A stretch of 39,434 nucleotides of DNA from Actinomycetes bacterium (GTDB taxonomy: Bacteria; Actinomycetota; Acidimicrobiia; Acidimicrobiales; Ilumatobacteraceae), in NCBI GenBank assembly GCA_025359865.1, contig JANYDH010000135.1, positions 1 through 39,434 of the forward strand, written 5' to 3'. This document shows, piece by piece, positions 1 to 8,574 of the stretch. The notes under the pieces are model-generated. The model did no database searches. It saw nothing but the letters and a program-made list of their open reading frames with translations, and was not told the DNA's origin. The translations under genes were made by a program, and so were the position numbers. The number at the start of each line of letters is the position of its first letter. Position 1 is the first letter of the stretch.

Positions 1-149
1 ACCACCTCATCCACCGACCAGGCTGGACCCTCCAACTCGACCCCAACGGCGACCTCCACATCACCAACCACGCCGGACAAACCCGCACCACCCACCCCTA
101 CACATACCCAGCCACCGGACCACCCACCACCGGACCACCCGCCGCCTAA
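1..149 (+). CDS. C-terminal end of a DUF222/HNH endonuclease-type protein (5' end outside window)
   Basis: The frame beginning at base 3 is open from the window edge to a TAA at 147-149. It reads HLIHRPGW, then LQLDPNGDLH, then a Pro/Thr-rich tail. This is the usual end of the actinobacterial 13E12/DUF222 proteins, in which an HNH nuclease motif is followed by a His-rich stretch and a G-W-x-L-x-L-D-P-x-G segment. The catalytic HNH residues lie outside the window, so the call rests on the tail alone. These genes are multicopy and often repeat-associated in actinobacteria; the role is unknown. Confidence 0.6.
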   Translation, partial: HLIHRPGWTLQLDPNGDLHITNHAGQTRTTHPYTYPATGPPTTGPPAA

Positions 150-264
150 AACGCAAGTCGCCCGAACCTACGCGTCGATTGCGAGGCCGCCCGCCGCGCT
201 GGCGTGACAAACTCCATGCGGCGCAGCGCCAGCCGGCGGAGCCGAGGGCCTACGGGACCGTCCA

Positions 265-2133
265 GTGGAGGATGTCACCACCGCGACGTTCCGTGTGACA
301 GCCTGTGTCGTCGTGAACCGTCGTCAACACCACGTTCGATCGAGCAGGTCGGCGTCGTCGGTCGTCCTGATGACCCTCGTCGCCGCCGTCGTTGTGGGTG
401 CCGGCGTCGGTGGTGGAGTCGTGCCGGTTGGTATCGCCCGAGCGAACCCTTCCGGAGCGGTCACTCCCGTATCGGTGAACGGACTTCCGGCTGGCGCCGA
501 TGCCGTACTGGTCAACATCGCCATGGTCGATGGCACATCGCCCGGCTATATCGCCGCCGACCGGTGTAGCGCCCTCGTGACCGGAGCACCGAACCGGGCC
601 AACGGCAACTTCGACGCACGGGCGGCGATCGCCAACCTCGCCGTGGTCCCGGTCGCTCCCGATGGGCAGTTCTGCATCTACAACCAGGCACCGGTCCAAC
701 TCGTCGTCGACCTTCAGGGAGCCTTCGCGCCGGTGACAGACGGTGGCGAACTGTATGTGCCAGATACGGGTCGGCGGGTACGTGACACCCGCACCACCTC
801 GCCGACACCTCTCGCTGCTGGCTCGATCACGGCTGTCGACACCGGTCTGCCCGCCGGAACCGACGCGGCTCTGGTCAACATCGCCATGGTCGACGGGACA
901 GCGCCGGGCTACATCACCGCCGACCGGTGCAGCAGTCTCACCGCCGGACCACAAACCCGGGCCAACGGCAACCACCTCGTCGACACCGCCATCGCCAATC
1001 TGGCCGTCGTGCCCGTCGACGGCGGCGGGCGGTTCTGCATCTACAACCAGGCACGCGTGCACCTCATCGTCGACGTGCAGGGCTCGTTCACTCACGATTC
1101 ACCTGCGGGACTGGGATTCGCGCCGATGACCGGTGGGAGGGTGAGCGACACTCGCACCGCGTCGTCGACGCCACCGGTTGCCGGTTCGATCACGGTGGTC
1201 GACACCGGCGCCCCGGCGGGCACCCAAGCAGTGCTCGTCGACATCGCGATGGTCGACGCCACCTCGCCGGGCTATATCACCGCCGACCGCTGTAGCACCC
1301 TCGCCGCCGGACCGCAGACGCGAGCCTCCGGCAACCACGCCATCGGCGCCGCCATCGCCAATCTGGCCGTCGTGCCCGTCGACGCCGGCGGGCGGTTCTG
1401 CATCTACAACCAGGCACCCGTGCACCTCGTCGTCGACGTGCAGGGTCGCTTCGCCGCTGATGCACCCGACCGTTTCGTGTCGCTCACGTCGGCGCGTCTG
1501 CTCGACACCCGCCCGGCGGCACCGGTCGCGCAGGTCGCTGTGCCGGGAACCACCTCATGTACGTCAGTCGTCCACATCGGCGACTCGACATCAGTCGGCC
1601 TGATCGCCTCATCGATGCTCCACAACCCCGACGACCGGATGCCAGCGCAGTACCGGCGGGTGGGCGTGTCCGACCCACGGATGGAAATCTCGGGAGCGCG
1701 TTCGATCGTCGAGCGACTTCCCGGCCAGGAGAATGCCTACGAGGTGGCGGTCCGCCTAAAGGCCAGCGGCTACCACGGATGCTGGGTTCTCGCGTTGGGC
1801 ACCACCGACTCGGCCAACATCGCCGCCGGGTCATCTATCGGACGGGCATGGCGGATCGACCGGATGATGTCGGTCCTCGGTGCCGACCCTGTGCTGTGGG
1901 TGAACGTGAAGACCACCGAGGCCGCTGGACCGTGGTCGAACAACGCGATGGCCCCGTGGAACCTGGCGCTGGTCGAGGCCGCGGTGCGCTATCCGAACAT
2001 CATCGTCTACGACTGGGCTGCAGCCGCTCAAACGTCATGGTTCTCGACCGATCGAGTTCACTACACGTCCGAGGGGTTCCGGATCCGGGCCCAGCTCATC
2101 GCCAACGCGCTGGCCGTTGCCTACCCGGCCTGA
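265..2133 (+). CDS. Secreted three-repeat protein with C-terminal SGNH-hydrolase-like domain
   Basis: The protein is 622 aa from GTG 265. In-frame GTG 313 or ATG 370 would give a tighter signal peptide: an Arg-rich n-region, then a hydrophobic stretch (VVLMTLVAAVVVGAGVGGG) and an Ala-x-Ala end. Three repeats of about 110 aa follow (roughly residues 65-165, 170-285, 285-395). Each has LVNIAMVD or a variant, PGYI-AADRC, a Cys in FCIYNQA, and ends in VVD-QG-F; each following unit opens with a (R/L)xxDTR motif. The last ~190 residues carry SGNH marks: GDS near residue 438 (HIGDSTSVG), GTTDS as a divergent block III, and DRVHYTSEG near 595 giving the Asp/His pair. Known family: esterases or acetylhydrolases acting on carbohydrates or lipids. 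Inferred: an exported surface esterase, with the repeats as wall- or glycan-binding units. The substrate cannot be told. Confidence 0.7.
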   Translation: MEDVTTATFRVTACVVVNRRQHHVRSSRSASSVVLMTLVAAVVVGAGVGGGVVPVGIARANPSGAVTPVSVNGLPAGADAVLVNIAMVDGTSPGYIAADRCSALVTGAPNRANGNFDARAAIANLAVVPVAPDGQFCIYNQAPVQLVVDLQGAFAPVTDGGELYVPDTGRRVRDTRTTSPTPLAAGSITAVDTGLPAGTDAALVNIAMVDGTAPGYITADRCSSLTAGPQTRANGNHLVDTAIANLAVVPVDGGGRFCIYNQARVHLIVDVQGSFTHDSPAGLGFAPMTGGRVSDTRTASSTPPVAGSITVVDTGAPAGTQAVLVDIAMVDATSPGYITADRCSTLAAGPQTRASGNHAIGAAIANLAVVPVDAGGRFCIYNQAPVHLVVDVQGRFAADAPDRFVSLTSARLLDTRPAAPVAQVAVPGTTSCTSVVHIGDSTSVGLIASSMLHNPDDRMPAQYRRVGVSDPRMEISGARSIVERLPGQENAYEVAVRLKASGYHGCWVLALGTTDSANIAAGSSIGRAWRIDRMMSVLGADPVLWVNVKTTEAAGPWSNNAMAPWNLALVEAAVRYPNIIVYDWAAAAQTSWFSTDRVHYTSEGFRIRAQLIANALAVAYPA

Positions 2134-2309
2134 GGCCTTATGGATAGGCGGTTTGGCCATTGCTGACCTGCACCAGGAAGCCACGCATGCCCTGGGGCCA
2201 TGCCCCGGTGAACAGCACGGCGAACCAACCGATCAGGGCCTCCACCGAAGTGCTGTTGGCGGTTTTCCGCAGCATGGTCCGCGTCTGCGTCACACCTCAC
2301 GTACGCCGC

Positions 2310-2474
2310 TCAGTGTGGAACACGTTCGGCGGCGATCGGGGCCCCCGGAGCGGCTTTGACAGTGGTCGGCGCATCGTCTGCTTCGCCGCCTAACAAGAAT
2401 GAGCCGACCATGATCACGCCCCACACGGTGAGGAATGACATTGCGATCCCGACGTAGAGCACCAAGGAGGTCAT
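2310..2474 (-). CDS. Small membrane protein, 54 aa
   Basis: Starts at ATG 2474-2472 behind AAAGAGGTG and overlaps the stop of the upstream 72-aa gene by ATGA, so the two are translationally coupled. One hydrophobic helix (VLYVGIAMSFLTVWGVIMVG) spans residues 5-24, followed by a polar Ala/Pro-rich tail. I recognise no family. It is the last gene of a minus-strand run of tiny membrane proteins. Confidence 0.6.
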   Translation of the reverse strand: MTSLVLYVGIAMSFLTVWGVIMVGSFLLGGEADDAPTTVKAAPGAPIAAERVPH

Positions 2475-2689
2475 ACCGACACCTCTTTGCGAGCACGGCG
2501 GGCTGGCTCGACAACCTGACAGACGAGGAGCGTGCCGAGCGAGTGGATCGACGGCACCCAGAGGCCGACAAAGATCCCGGCGGAGGTTTCGTCCTTGACG
2601 AAGTACAGCCAGACCGAGAACAGAAACGACAGGAAGCCAGCGATGACAAACGGCAGCTTCAGTCGGAGGGAGGTGGGAAGTGATTTCAT
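2471..2689 (-). CDS. Small two-helix membrane protein, 72 aa
   Basis: The ATG at 2689 has a GAAAGG ribosome site about 9 nt upstream. A basic N-terminus (KSLPTSLRLK) leads into two hydrophobic segments, at about residues 11-30 and 37-57, joined by a short KDET loop. The ending ARRARKEV is basic, so both ends are probably cytoplasmic. It couples to the 54-aa gene by an ATGA overlap. The function is unknown; no family recognised. Confidence 0.6.
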   Translation of the reverse strand: MKSLPTSLRLKLPFVIAGFLSFLFSVWLYFVKDETSAGIFVGLWVPSIHSLGTLLVCQVVEPARRARKEVSV

Positions 2690-2800
2690 TTACGGGGCCT
2701 TTCGTCGACATGGACGCCGACTTCAACCCTGTTTAGTCGTATTTATTCCACGGCTGCGCACCGCTTACCATGTTCAACGAAATCAGCCCGACCGACGCGG

Positions 2801-2974
2801 CTAGGCGGCAGCGAATGCGTTCCACATGAAGACGAACACGAAGAAAGCGAGGCCGAAGCCGATCAGGTTCTTCTTGCCCGGAGTGATCGAGAACCCGGCG
2901 GCCACGAAGAGCGCTACCGCAATGAGGAAGAAGATCCCCTGAACCGACGCACTCATAGTGCTGATTGCAAACAC
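2801..2974 (-). CDS. Small membrane protein, 57 aa
   Basis: GTG at 2974-2972 is chosen because AAGGAG lies 6 nt upstream; the in-frame ATG at 2956 has no ribosome site nearby. Two hydrophobic helices (IFFLIAVALFVAAGF and LIGFGLAFFVFVFMW) flank a short turn TPGKKN. Compact two-helix proteins of this type are common in actinobacterial stress and envelope operons. I cannot assign a function. Confidence 0.55.
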   Translation of the reverse strand: MFAISTMSASVQGIFFLIAVALFVAAGFSITPGKKNLIGFGLAFFVFVFMWNAFAAA

Positions 2975-3029
2975 GACTGTCTCCTTGGTGTGTGAAGCGG
3001 ATGAAGGTGAACGGGGAGGCCGGTGGCGC

Positions 3030-3113
3030 TCAGCGACGGTCCCGACGGCTGAAGCCGTAGCTTCCGCCCGTCAGCACCAGCACGAGAAGAATCACCAACA
3101 AGATGGTCAACAT
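3030..3113 (-). CDS. Very small membrane peptide, 27 aa
   Basis: Starts at ATG 3113-3111 with GGAGAG 4 nt upstream and ends at TGA 3032-3030. The peptide is one hydrophobic helix (MLTILLVILLVLVLTGG) followed by SYGFSRRDRR, a basic cytoplasmic end. It resembles DUF3309-like hydrophobic mini-proteins, but that is a resemblance by eye only. A GTTT-N16-GGGTAC promoter ends about 28 nt before the start codon, which argues that it is a real, stress-regulated gene. Confidence 0.55.
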   Translation of the reverse strand: MLTILLVILLVLVLTGGSYGFSRRDRR

Positions 3114-3141
3114 GATCTCTCCGTTCCTCGTCGTGGTGGCT

Positions 3142-3167
3142 GTACCCGCACGTGCGGGGACTCAAAC
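3142..3167 (-). promoter_or_regulatory. Sigma-B/F-type promoter for the 27-aa gene
   Basis: On the minus strand GTTT (3167-3164), a spacer of exactly 16 nt, then GGGTAC (3147-3142). This matches the known actinobacterial and Bacillus general-stress sigma consensus (GTTT, 15-17 nt, GGGTAT). Expected start of transcription is near 3135. Confidence 0.65.
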
Positions 3168-3184
3168 GTCGTAGCGGTCTTCGA

Positions 3185-3337
3185 TCAGCCGGTGCGCGGT
3201 GCGTCGGTTGCCGCGAAGATGGCCAGCCACCGGCGTGATGCCTCGTCTCGGCCGAACTCGGTGACCAAATCGGTCCAGATCCGTGACCGGTCAGCCTCAT
3301 CTGCTGCTCGCACATCCGCTGCGTCAACGTCATCCAT
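3185..3337 (-). CDS. Small acidic helical protein, 50 aa
   Basis: ATG 3337 follows AAAGGTG, and the start overlaps the DUF2231 stop (GATGGATGAC read in two frames), indicating coupling. The sequence is charged and helical: MDDVDAADVRAADEAD, then RSRIWTDLVTEFGRDE and a short hydrophobic end. There is no signal or membrane segment. Function unknown. It sits inside the stress/envelope gene train, directly after the DUF2231 gene. Confidence 0.45.
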   Translation of the reverse strand: MDDVDAADVRAADEADRSRIWTDLVTEFGRDEASRRWLAIFAATDAPRTG

Positions 3338-3915
3338 CCGCTGCACCTTTATCACGTGGGCGATGCGCGAGTGGGTCGGGAGTCCTGCTGGTGCCGGCGA
3401 CTTCGGAGTCGGCCAGCAGGTCGGCAGGCGACATCTGATCCTCGACCGGGGCTGGATCACCGGGCATCATGTCGGTCTCTGACACGTGCCACGCCGGGCT
3501 GTCGCCGGCGGTCTCCACATTGAACCCATGCTCGAACACGAGGCTTCCGCCGAAGGTCGCACCGATGGCGACTAACGCTGCGACCACGATCGAGATGACC
3601 AAGATCGGTACTGTGGCGTCGGGCCTGGGTGCCTTTCTCCGTGGAGCGCAGCCAGTCCCAGAAACCCGTCAGGGCAGCAAACACCGACACGACGGCACCT
3701 CCGATGAAGACGAAGGTGCCGGCTCGGAAGAAGTCGCGACTCCAAGCCTGATGCCGACCCACGACGGCGATCACGTCGAAGGTCGCCCCGAGGATGTACG
3801 CCGCCACGGGAACGTCGGTCAGCGGTGGGTGTGTCGGCTTGCCCGACCAGCCGCGCAGACCCTTGAACATCCTGCCGCGCAGTGTCATCGTCGGTCGTAT
3901 GGAGAACTTGCGCAT
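3330..3915 (-). pseudogene. DUF2231 membrane protein, frameshifted
   Basis: From ATG 3915 one frame reads GWSGKPTHPPLTDVPVAAY, then a helix, then FFRAGTFVFIGGAV and LTGFWDWLRSTEKGTQARR. These are the hallmarks of DUF2231, a four-helix membrane domain of unknown function often linked to redox or haem proteins. Just after ARR (about 3610) the family's next helix (TVPILVISIVVAALVAIGAT) is in another frame, which runs to TGA 3330-3332. The short conserved stretch expected between ARR and that helix seems missing, so a small deletion with loss of frame is likely. The C-terminal tail is Asp/Pro-rich. Confidence 0.65.
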
Positions 3916-4041
3916 ACTCGTTCATCCGATCTCGAAAGGTGCTCCGGTTTATCGGGAGCGAGTGTGATGGGCATCGCGGATCACCTCTACCCGATGTCAC
4001 TGCCCGCAAGACATGACTCATGGTCAAGCAGGGTGGCACCG

Positions 4042-4921
4042 TCAACGAACAGCCAACGTGATCACGAACGGGAGATGATCGCTGCCGCCGGGTTTCAAGT
4101 TGCGGATCTCTAACGCGCAGATCTGGTCGTTCACCAGCGCCTGGTCGATGCGGGCGATGACACCGAGGACGTCGAGTGGCCAGACCGACTTCAGCGAGAA
4201 GGACGGCTTCCAGGCCTGCCCCAGCGAAATCGATCGCGTCGTCCAGCCCGACCTTGCGCAGTTCTTCGAACTTCGGCCGGAATCGGGTGCCGTTGAGATC
4301 TCCCGCCACCACCAATGGACCGGGCACCGTGGGGACGCAGGACTTCAGTTCGTCGATCTGGTCCTTCCAGATCTCGTGACCCTCCTGGTCAAACGTCGAC
4401 CTCGGATTCAGTGCAGCGATCGTCGTGAGGATGCCGCCGATCTGCACCTCGGCAACGGCGAGACGGAACTGCGGGGCAGCTTGAACCCAGGATGGGACGC
4501 GCTGGGAGACCAGCCTTGGGATAACGAGCACGCTGTGGTACGCGGTCAGCGCCGCGCCAGCGAAGGCGAGCAGTAGATGTCCGCTGATCACGGCCGCGAT
4601 GGAGATCACCGGCGCTAGGAAGAGCACGAGCGGCAAGACGTCGTACGCGATTGCGAGCACCGAGCCCTCATCGACCGTGAACCAGATCTGCAGGCGATGG
4701 GTCACGACAACTGCCGCCAACGACGCGCAGACGAGCCAACCGATCGCGGGAAACACCGGCACGGTTCTGCTGCTGAACTCGTCAGCTGAGCCGTCGATGT
4801 GACGAGCGATGAACGGGAGCACCACGACGAGCACTCCGCCGATGATGGCGCAGACGAATGCGGGGAAGCCGCGACTCGGTCGCTTCGACGCAGCGGTCGT
4901 CGCGCCCAGTCCCGCTGTCAT
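4042..4921 (-). pseudogene. Endonuclease/exonuclease/phosphatase (EEP) family membrane protein, decayed
   Basis: ATG 4921 overlaps the stop of the DAG-kinase-like gene (ATGA). About 130 residues with several hydrophobic helices precede an EEP domain with LNPRSTFDQEG, then PGPLVVAGDLNGTRFRP (the GD-N motif), then IDFAGAGL. After GAGL (near 4213) the frame is lost; the next frame resumes WKPSFSLKSVWPLDVLG, IDQALVND and GGSDHLPFVI, the C-terminal catalytic SDH motif, ending at TGA 4044-4042. The first half of the catalytic domain (N-terminal Asn and the Glu of the QE motif) is also absent: RLAVAEVQIGG runs straight into ILTTIAALNP, so I infer an internal deletion of about 80-100 codons. The family includes DNase I-like phosphodiesterases and lipid phosphatases. 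Confidence 0.65.
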
Positions 4922-5699
4922 CGGGGCACGGTCGAGCGGCTCACCGGAGACGGCACGCGAATCGTCACCGCATGAGGGACGACGTGGACCCGCAGCTTGT
5001 TCGCCTTCTCACGCGCTCCTCCATCGAGTTCGTACGGCCAACGTTTGCGGGTCTCGACCGTGATCTTGGTGGCCTGGGTCATCTGGACCAGGGGTGACTT
5101 TTCGGCGTGTCCGACGGACGCACGGGTGAGGGTGCGCAGCTGGCAGTATCATCGAACCAGATGTGACCGTCGATGCGGACGGTGGTGCGCACCGGCGTCG
5201 AGCGGACGTGTCGGGCACCGCTCCAAATGTAGGCCACCCGGCCGAAGCGGTCCTTCATCCCGGAGTCGGCGTCGCGGATCATTAGCGCGTCGAGACCGAT
5301 GCCGGCCATGACGGCGAAATGCTCGCCGTTCATCTTCTCCACGTCAATCGTGTGATTGTTCCCATGCAGGCCGACTTCGACGGCCGCTTCGAGGTCGATC
5401 GGGATGCCGAGGTTGTTGGCCAACAGGTTGGCCGTCCCTGCGGGAATGATCGCGAGCGTGACGGGTGATCCCACGGCGGCATCGATGCAGCGTTGGACGC
5501 TGCCGTCGCCACCCCACACGAAGATGAGGTCCGCACCCTTCGTGAACGCTTCCTTTACGCAGGCGGGCACCTTGCGGCTCTTGGGCACCTCGAGCCAGAT
5601 CGGATCGGTGACTCCTTGCTCGGTAAGCACGTCGCGTAGCCGACGGAGGCCGCCGCCTAGCACCTTGCCGCTATGTGCGACGACGGCTACGGAGGTCAT
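4918..5699 (-). pseudogene. Diacylglycerol/sphingosine kinase-like protein (DAGK catalytic), internally deleted
   Basis: ATG 5699 has CAAGGA 8 nt upstream. The N-terminal lobe shows the DAGK signature: VWGGDGSVQRCIDA, then IIPAGTANLLANNLGIP, then MAGIGLDALMI. The open frame runs past WFDDTASC into unrelated residues and stops near 5079. The expected C-terminal part is in another frame: QLRTLTRASVGHAEKSPLVQ, then KITVETRKRWPYELDGG and LRVHVVPHAVTI, ending at TGA 4920-4918. The 40-50 residues normally between them (VLVGN to VVTA) are missing, so I infer a deletion that also shifts frame. The family phosphorylates lipids (YegS/DgkB type). The stop overlaps the EEP start. Confidence 0.7.
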
Positions 5700-6343
5700 G
5701 GTCGATTCCTTGAGGTTGCGCGAACGGGGGTGTCCGCAGGGGCTGATTCGGTGGAGAGAACAGCGCTGGCCTGTTCGACAGGTGCACCGAAATGCAACAG
5801 CCGACCGCCGCACGCGATCGAAGACAGTGCGAAGCAGGCCCATCCCAGTGCCACACCGGCGAGTACATCCGTGAGCCAATGAGCCCCGAGCAGGACACGA
5901 CTCATCGCGACTGCGACGGTGATTCCACCCGCCGCTCCGGCCAGGAGGGCCTTGGTGCGACGGCCGCGGCGACGGCCCACGACCAGAGCGATCGCTGCGT
6001 ACGCGGCGGCGCTGGACGCGGTATGGCCGGACGGGAACGAGAAGCCTGATGTCGAGACGAGCCGGGCAACGTTGGGCTGTTCACGACCCACGGCCACCTT
6101 GATCAGGTTGGTGACGATGAGTTGGCTCACTGCCACCGTAGCTAAAAAGGCAGGCACCGCCCGCGTGGGAAGACGGCGGTACTCGACAATCGACACACCG
6201 ATGCAGAACACGATGACCACTGGCGTACTGCCGAGTTGGGTGACAACACGCAGGACCGACTCGGCCGGACCGGTGGTATGCGCCGCGCCCCAGCGGGCAG
6301 CGGCATCGTCCCACCGCGCGAACCCTTGGTGTGTCTGGACCAT
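5696..6343 (-). CDS. PAP2-superfamily phosphatase (first copy), probably N-terminally damaged
   Basis: The 215-aa frame carries the PAP2 signature in order: KVAVGREQP, FPSGHTAS and SRVLLGAHWLTD, between membrane helices. The first motif is normally K-x6-RP; here the Arg is Gln (CAG in place of an Arg codon), which may disable phosphate binding. ATG 6343 is mid-domain: coding-like residues continue upstream in frame (GVGAITGLALAVGLLLE), and a further helix (LPVPILIAVAVAVATVVV) lies upstream in a second frame, so the natural start was probably near 6480, followed by a frameshift around 6405. The stop overlaps the DAGK-like start (ATGA). Known role of the family: lipid or undecaprenyl phosphate hydrolysis at the membrane. 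Confidence 0.6.
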   Translation of the reverse strand: MVQTHQGFARWDDAAARWGAAHTTGPAESVLRVVTQLGSTPVVIVFCIGVSIVEYRRLPTRAVPAFLATVAVSQLIVTNLIKVAVGREQPNVARLVSTSGFSFPSGHTASSAAAYAAIALVVGRRRGRRTKALLAGAAGGITVAVAMSRVLLGAHWLTDVLAGVALGWACFALSSIACGGRLLHFGAPVEQASAVLSTESAPADTPVRATSRNRP

Positions 6344-6501
6344 CTCGAGGAGCAGGCCGACTGCGAGCGCTAGACCGGTGATCGCTCCGACGCCCGTGGC
6401 GTGCCACGAGGGTGAGTACGACAGTCACCACCACCGTGGCGACAGCGACAGCGACAGCGATCAGGATCGGCACCGGCAACCTCCACCCGACAAACGCGAC
6501 A

Positions 6502-7028
6502 TCACACCACGATCCGATCACCCTCGGCCGATTCCAGCGCTCCCGCGGTCGGGCCGTCGACCTCAACGCTCGGATCGACAACTGCGGCTCCCTCAGGCGA
6601 CCGTGTCAGCACTACCGCAGTCAGCACGACCGCAGCACCGCCCAGGACCGCACCCAACGCTTGCGGGTGTGCCAAAACACCACCACGGCGATCGCGACGT
6701 ACGCGGCGGCCGCCGCGGTGTGCCCGCTCGGGAAACTGGAACCCACCGTCGAAGCGTCCAGTCGGGCCACGTCGGGTCGATCGCGCCCAACGACAGTGGT
6801 GACCACGATGCATGCCGCCGCCTCAACGACAACAGAGACAACGAGAAACACCGGTTCGAACCAGCGTCGCCACAGAATCAGCATGATCAGAGCTACCAGC
6901 GCCGTCACCACAACTTTTGTGGACGTTTCTGCCAAGAGCGACCCCCACACGGTGACATGATTCCACGTCGGGGTTCGCTGGGCGACCATCCACTGCGCCA
7001 CACGCTCTGATGCCGATGCCCCGGCCAT
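6502..7028 (-). pseudogene. PAP2-superfamily phosphatase (second copy), frameshifted and truncated
   Basis: From ATG 7028 the frame gives VTVWGSLLAETSTK, a helix, then VVGRDRPDVARLD and SSFPSGHTAAAAAY (PAP2 motifs 1 and 2), then FWHTRKRWVR. There the frame is lost; the following frame reads LGGAAVVLTAVVLTR and then leaves the family. The third motif (SR-x5-H-x3-D), which holds the catalytic His, is not found in any frame before the next gene, so it was probably deleted. A coupled pair of PAP2 genes within one operon is unusual. Confidence 0.6.
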
Positions 7029-7092
7029 GTCGCTCGAAGGCCACCACTGGAGTCGGTCACGGGGCTTGCAGTTCGCGATGGGTGAACGTCAG

Positions 7093-7920
7093 TTAACAGA
7101 ACAGACCATACGCGCTGAATCCGACACCGATGGCGACCACCACCCAGACGCCCCAGGTCTCAGTGGCCAAACGGCGAAGGGCACCATCTAGGCCGGTGCC
7201 CTCCGCAGGGTTGTACGTTGCGGCCGCGCGGAGCAGAAAGAAGCCGATCAGCCCGATGCCGAGGCCGCGCCCGATCTCGCCGACCGAACCGAGCCGCACC
7301 GTCAAACGGCGCCGCTGCGCCGAAAGCGCGGACAGGTCGAGCTCCTCAGTGACATCGCCACGGACGCCTTTGACGAGCCGGTACAGCCCCGCCGCGATGG
7401 TGATCGCTCCCACGACGCCGATCACGACACGGCCGCCGGAGTGCGCCATAAGACTGTCCGACAGCGACGTCACCTTGGAGTTACCATTTGGGTTGGCGCG
7501 TCCGCTGCGGGCGAGCGAGATCGCCGTCATCGCGAATGTGGTGTAAATCACAGCAGAGACCAGATAGCCGACGCGCATGACCCACGCCTTGGCATCACTG
7601 CCGCCAGGAAGCAGCGCAGAGACCACACGCCACGCGGCGTACGCCAGCATCCCCCCGGCCAATACCCACATCAGTAGCGCACCGCCCGACATCTGAGCAA
7701 TCGTCTTCAACGCACCCGTCGGACTCGCCTCCGGATTCGGTGCGGTAACCGCACTGGACCAACCCGATGCCTTGGCCGCAATAAACAGCGCCAACACGCC
7801 TGTCATGAGAGAGACGACACCCTTTGCGAACCAGCCGGCACGACCGAACTTCACGACCGCCGGGTGGTCGCTCGCGAGACGACCAACAGGGTTGTGCGGC
7901 AATGCGTGAGCTTTTGACAT
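7093..7920 (-). CDS. DUF1206 multi-helix membrane protein, 275 aa
   Basis: ATG 7920 is chosen because GGAG lies 8 nt upstream and a stress-type promoter ends 28 nt upstream; the open frame extends 270 codons further without family features. Three similar two-helix units follow one another. The first starts FGRAGWFAKGVVSLMTGVLA, the second MRVGYLVSAVIYTTFAMTAI, the third EIGRGLGIGLIGFFLLRAA; each opens with a Gly-rich helix, as in DUF1206. The end (SAYGLFC then TAA) is a few residues shorter than usual. Function of the family is unknown; the promoter implies induction in general stress. It heads the minus-strand train of lipid-related genes. Confidence 0.75.
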   Translation of the reverse strand: MSKAHALPHNPVGRLASDHPAVVKFGRAGWFAKGVVSLMTGVLALFIAAKASGWSSAVTAPNPEASPTGALKTIAQMSGGALLMWVLAGGMLAYAAWRVVSALLPGGSDAKAWVMRVGYLVSAVIYTTFAMTAISLARSGRANPNGNSKVTSLSDSLMAHSGGRVVIGVVGAITIAAGLYRLVKGVRGDVTEELDLSALSAQRRRLTVRLGSVGEIGRGLGIGLIGFFLLRAAATYNPAEGTGLDGALRRLATETWGVWVVVAIGVGFSAYGLFC

Positions 7921-7947
7921 GAGGACACTCCATTCGAGGGAGCAGCT

Positions 7948-7973
7948 GTACCCCGATGTGCCCAACGGCAAAC
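7948..7973 (-). promoter_or_regulatory. Sigma-B/F-type promoter for the DUF1206 gene train
   Basis: Minus strand: GTTT (7973-7970), 16-nt spacer, GGGTAC (7953-7948). The spacer length is identical to that of the other four sites in this window. Predicted transcription start is near 7941, leaving a leader of about 20 nt before ATG 7920. Confidence 0.65.
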
Positions 7974-8119
7974 CCGTGCGCCAACGCCATCCCGGCGAGG
8001 TGCTCCTCGCGGGGGTAAGTTCGGGTGCGTCGTGTCCTTCGGTGCTGCATTCGGTGCTGGCCGGTCTGCGCCGCACGGAGCCGTTCGGGTCCGACCCCGA
8101 GTTCTCCTCGGATGACAGT

Positions 8120-8567
8120 GTGCCGACGCTCGATCTGGTGGTGACGTCATCGCCGTGGAACCCGCCGAGGGACCACGCGATGCGGCGACGTTGCTGTTCC
8201 CGTCGCTGATCGTGCGGCCCGGCGGCACCATCGCCATCGCGGACCTGTTCTCGGCCACCGGCAGAACGCTGTGGAGCGGGCCAAATGCGTTCCGTAGCAT
8301 CGATCAGGTTGTCACCATGCTGGCGAGCGCGGCTGGGCCACTGTCGAGGTCGGCATGGGGACCACAGCGTCGGACCCTCAGTGGGCGTCCGCTGGAGCGC
8401 TCGTAGACGACTGGATCCGCGAGTACCGCAACGACCAGCCAGCATTCCCGAGGTGGGATGCCGATCAAGCACACCTGCGCCGCCACATCGACCAGGGCGA
8501 CCTGGTCGCCGGATGGGTGGTCGCCCGCCGGCCCGCGCTTCATTCTGGTGTTCCCCAGCTGAGATGA
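8120..8567 (+). pseudogene. Broken gene, possibly SAM-dependent methyltransferase-like
   Basis: Two plus-strand frames join into one plausible protein. The first reads DVIAVEPAEGPRDAATLLFP, then LIVRPGGTIAIADLFSATG and IDQVVTMLASA. Near 8330 it must shift to continue GWATVEVGMGTTASDPQWAS, then LVDDWIREYRNDQPAFPRW and a closing GDLVAGWVVARRP, ending at TGA 8565-8567. The RPGG-T-AI and GWATVEVG pieces look like the last strands of a class I methyltransferase fold, but no clear SAM-binding motif is present, so the family call is weak. The 5' part is degraded and overlaps the promoter of the divergent DUF1206 gene. Confidence 0.3.
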
Positions 8568-8574
8568 TTCGTGC

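Noticed and set aside
3572-4921. A single 449-aa minus-strand protein
   Set aside because: Only its first part matches the EEP family; the rest is the wrong frame of the EEP end, the intergenic stretch and the DUF2231 gene.
6840-6870. tRNA T-arm-like GGTTCGAACC
   Set aside because: No cloverleaf can be built around it and it lies in PAP2 coding sequence.
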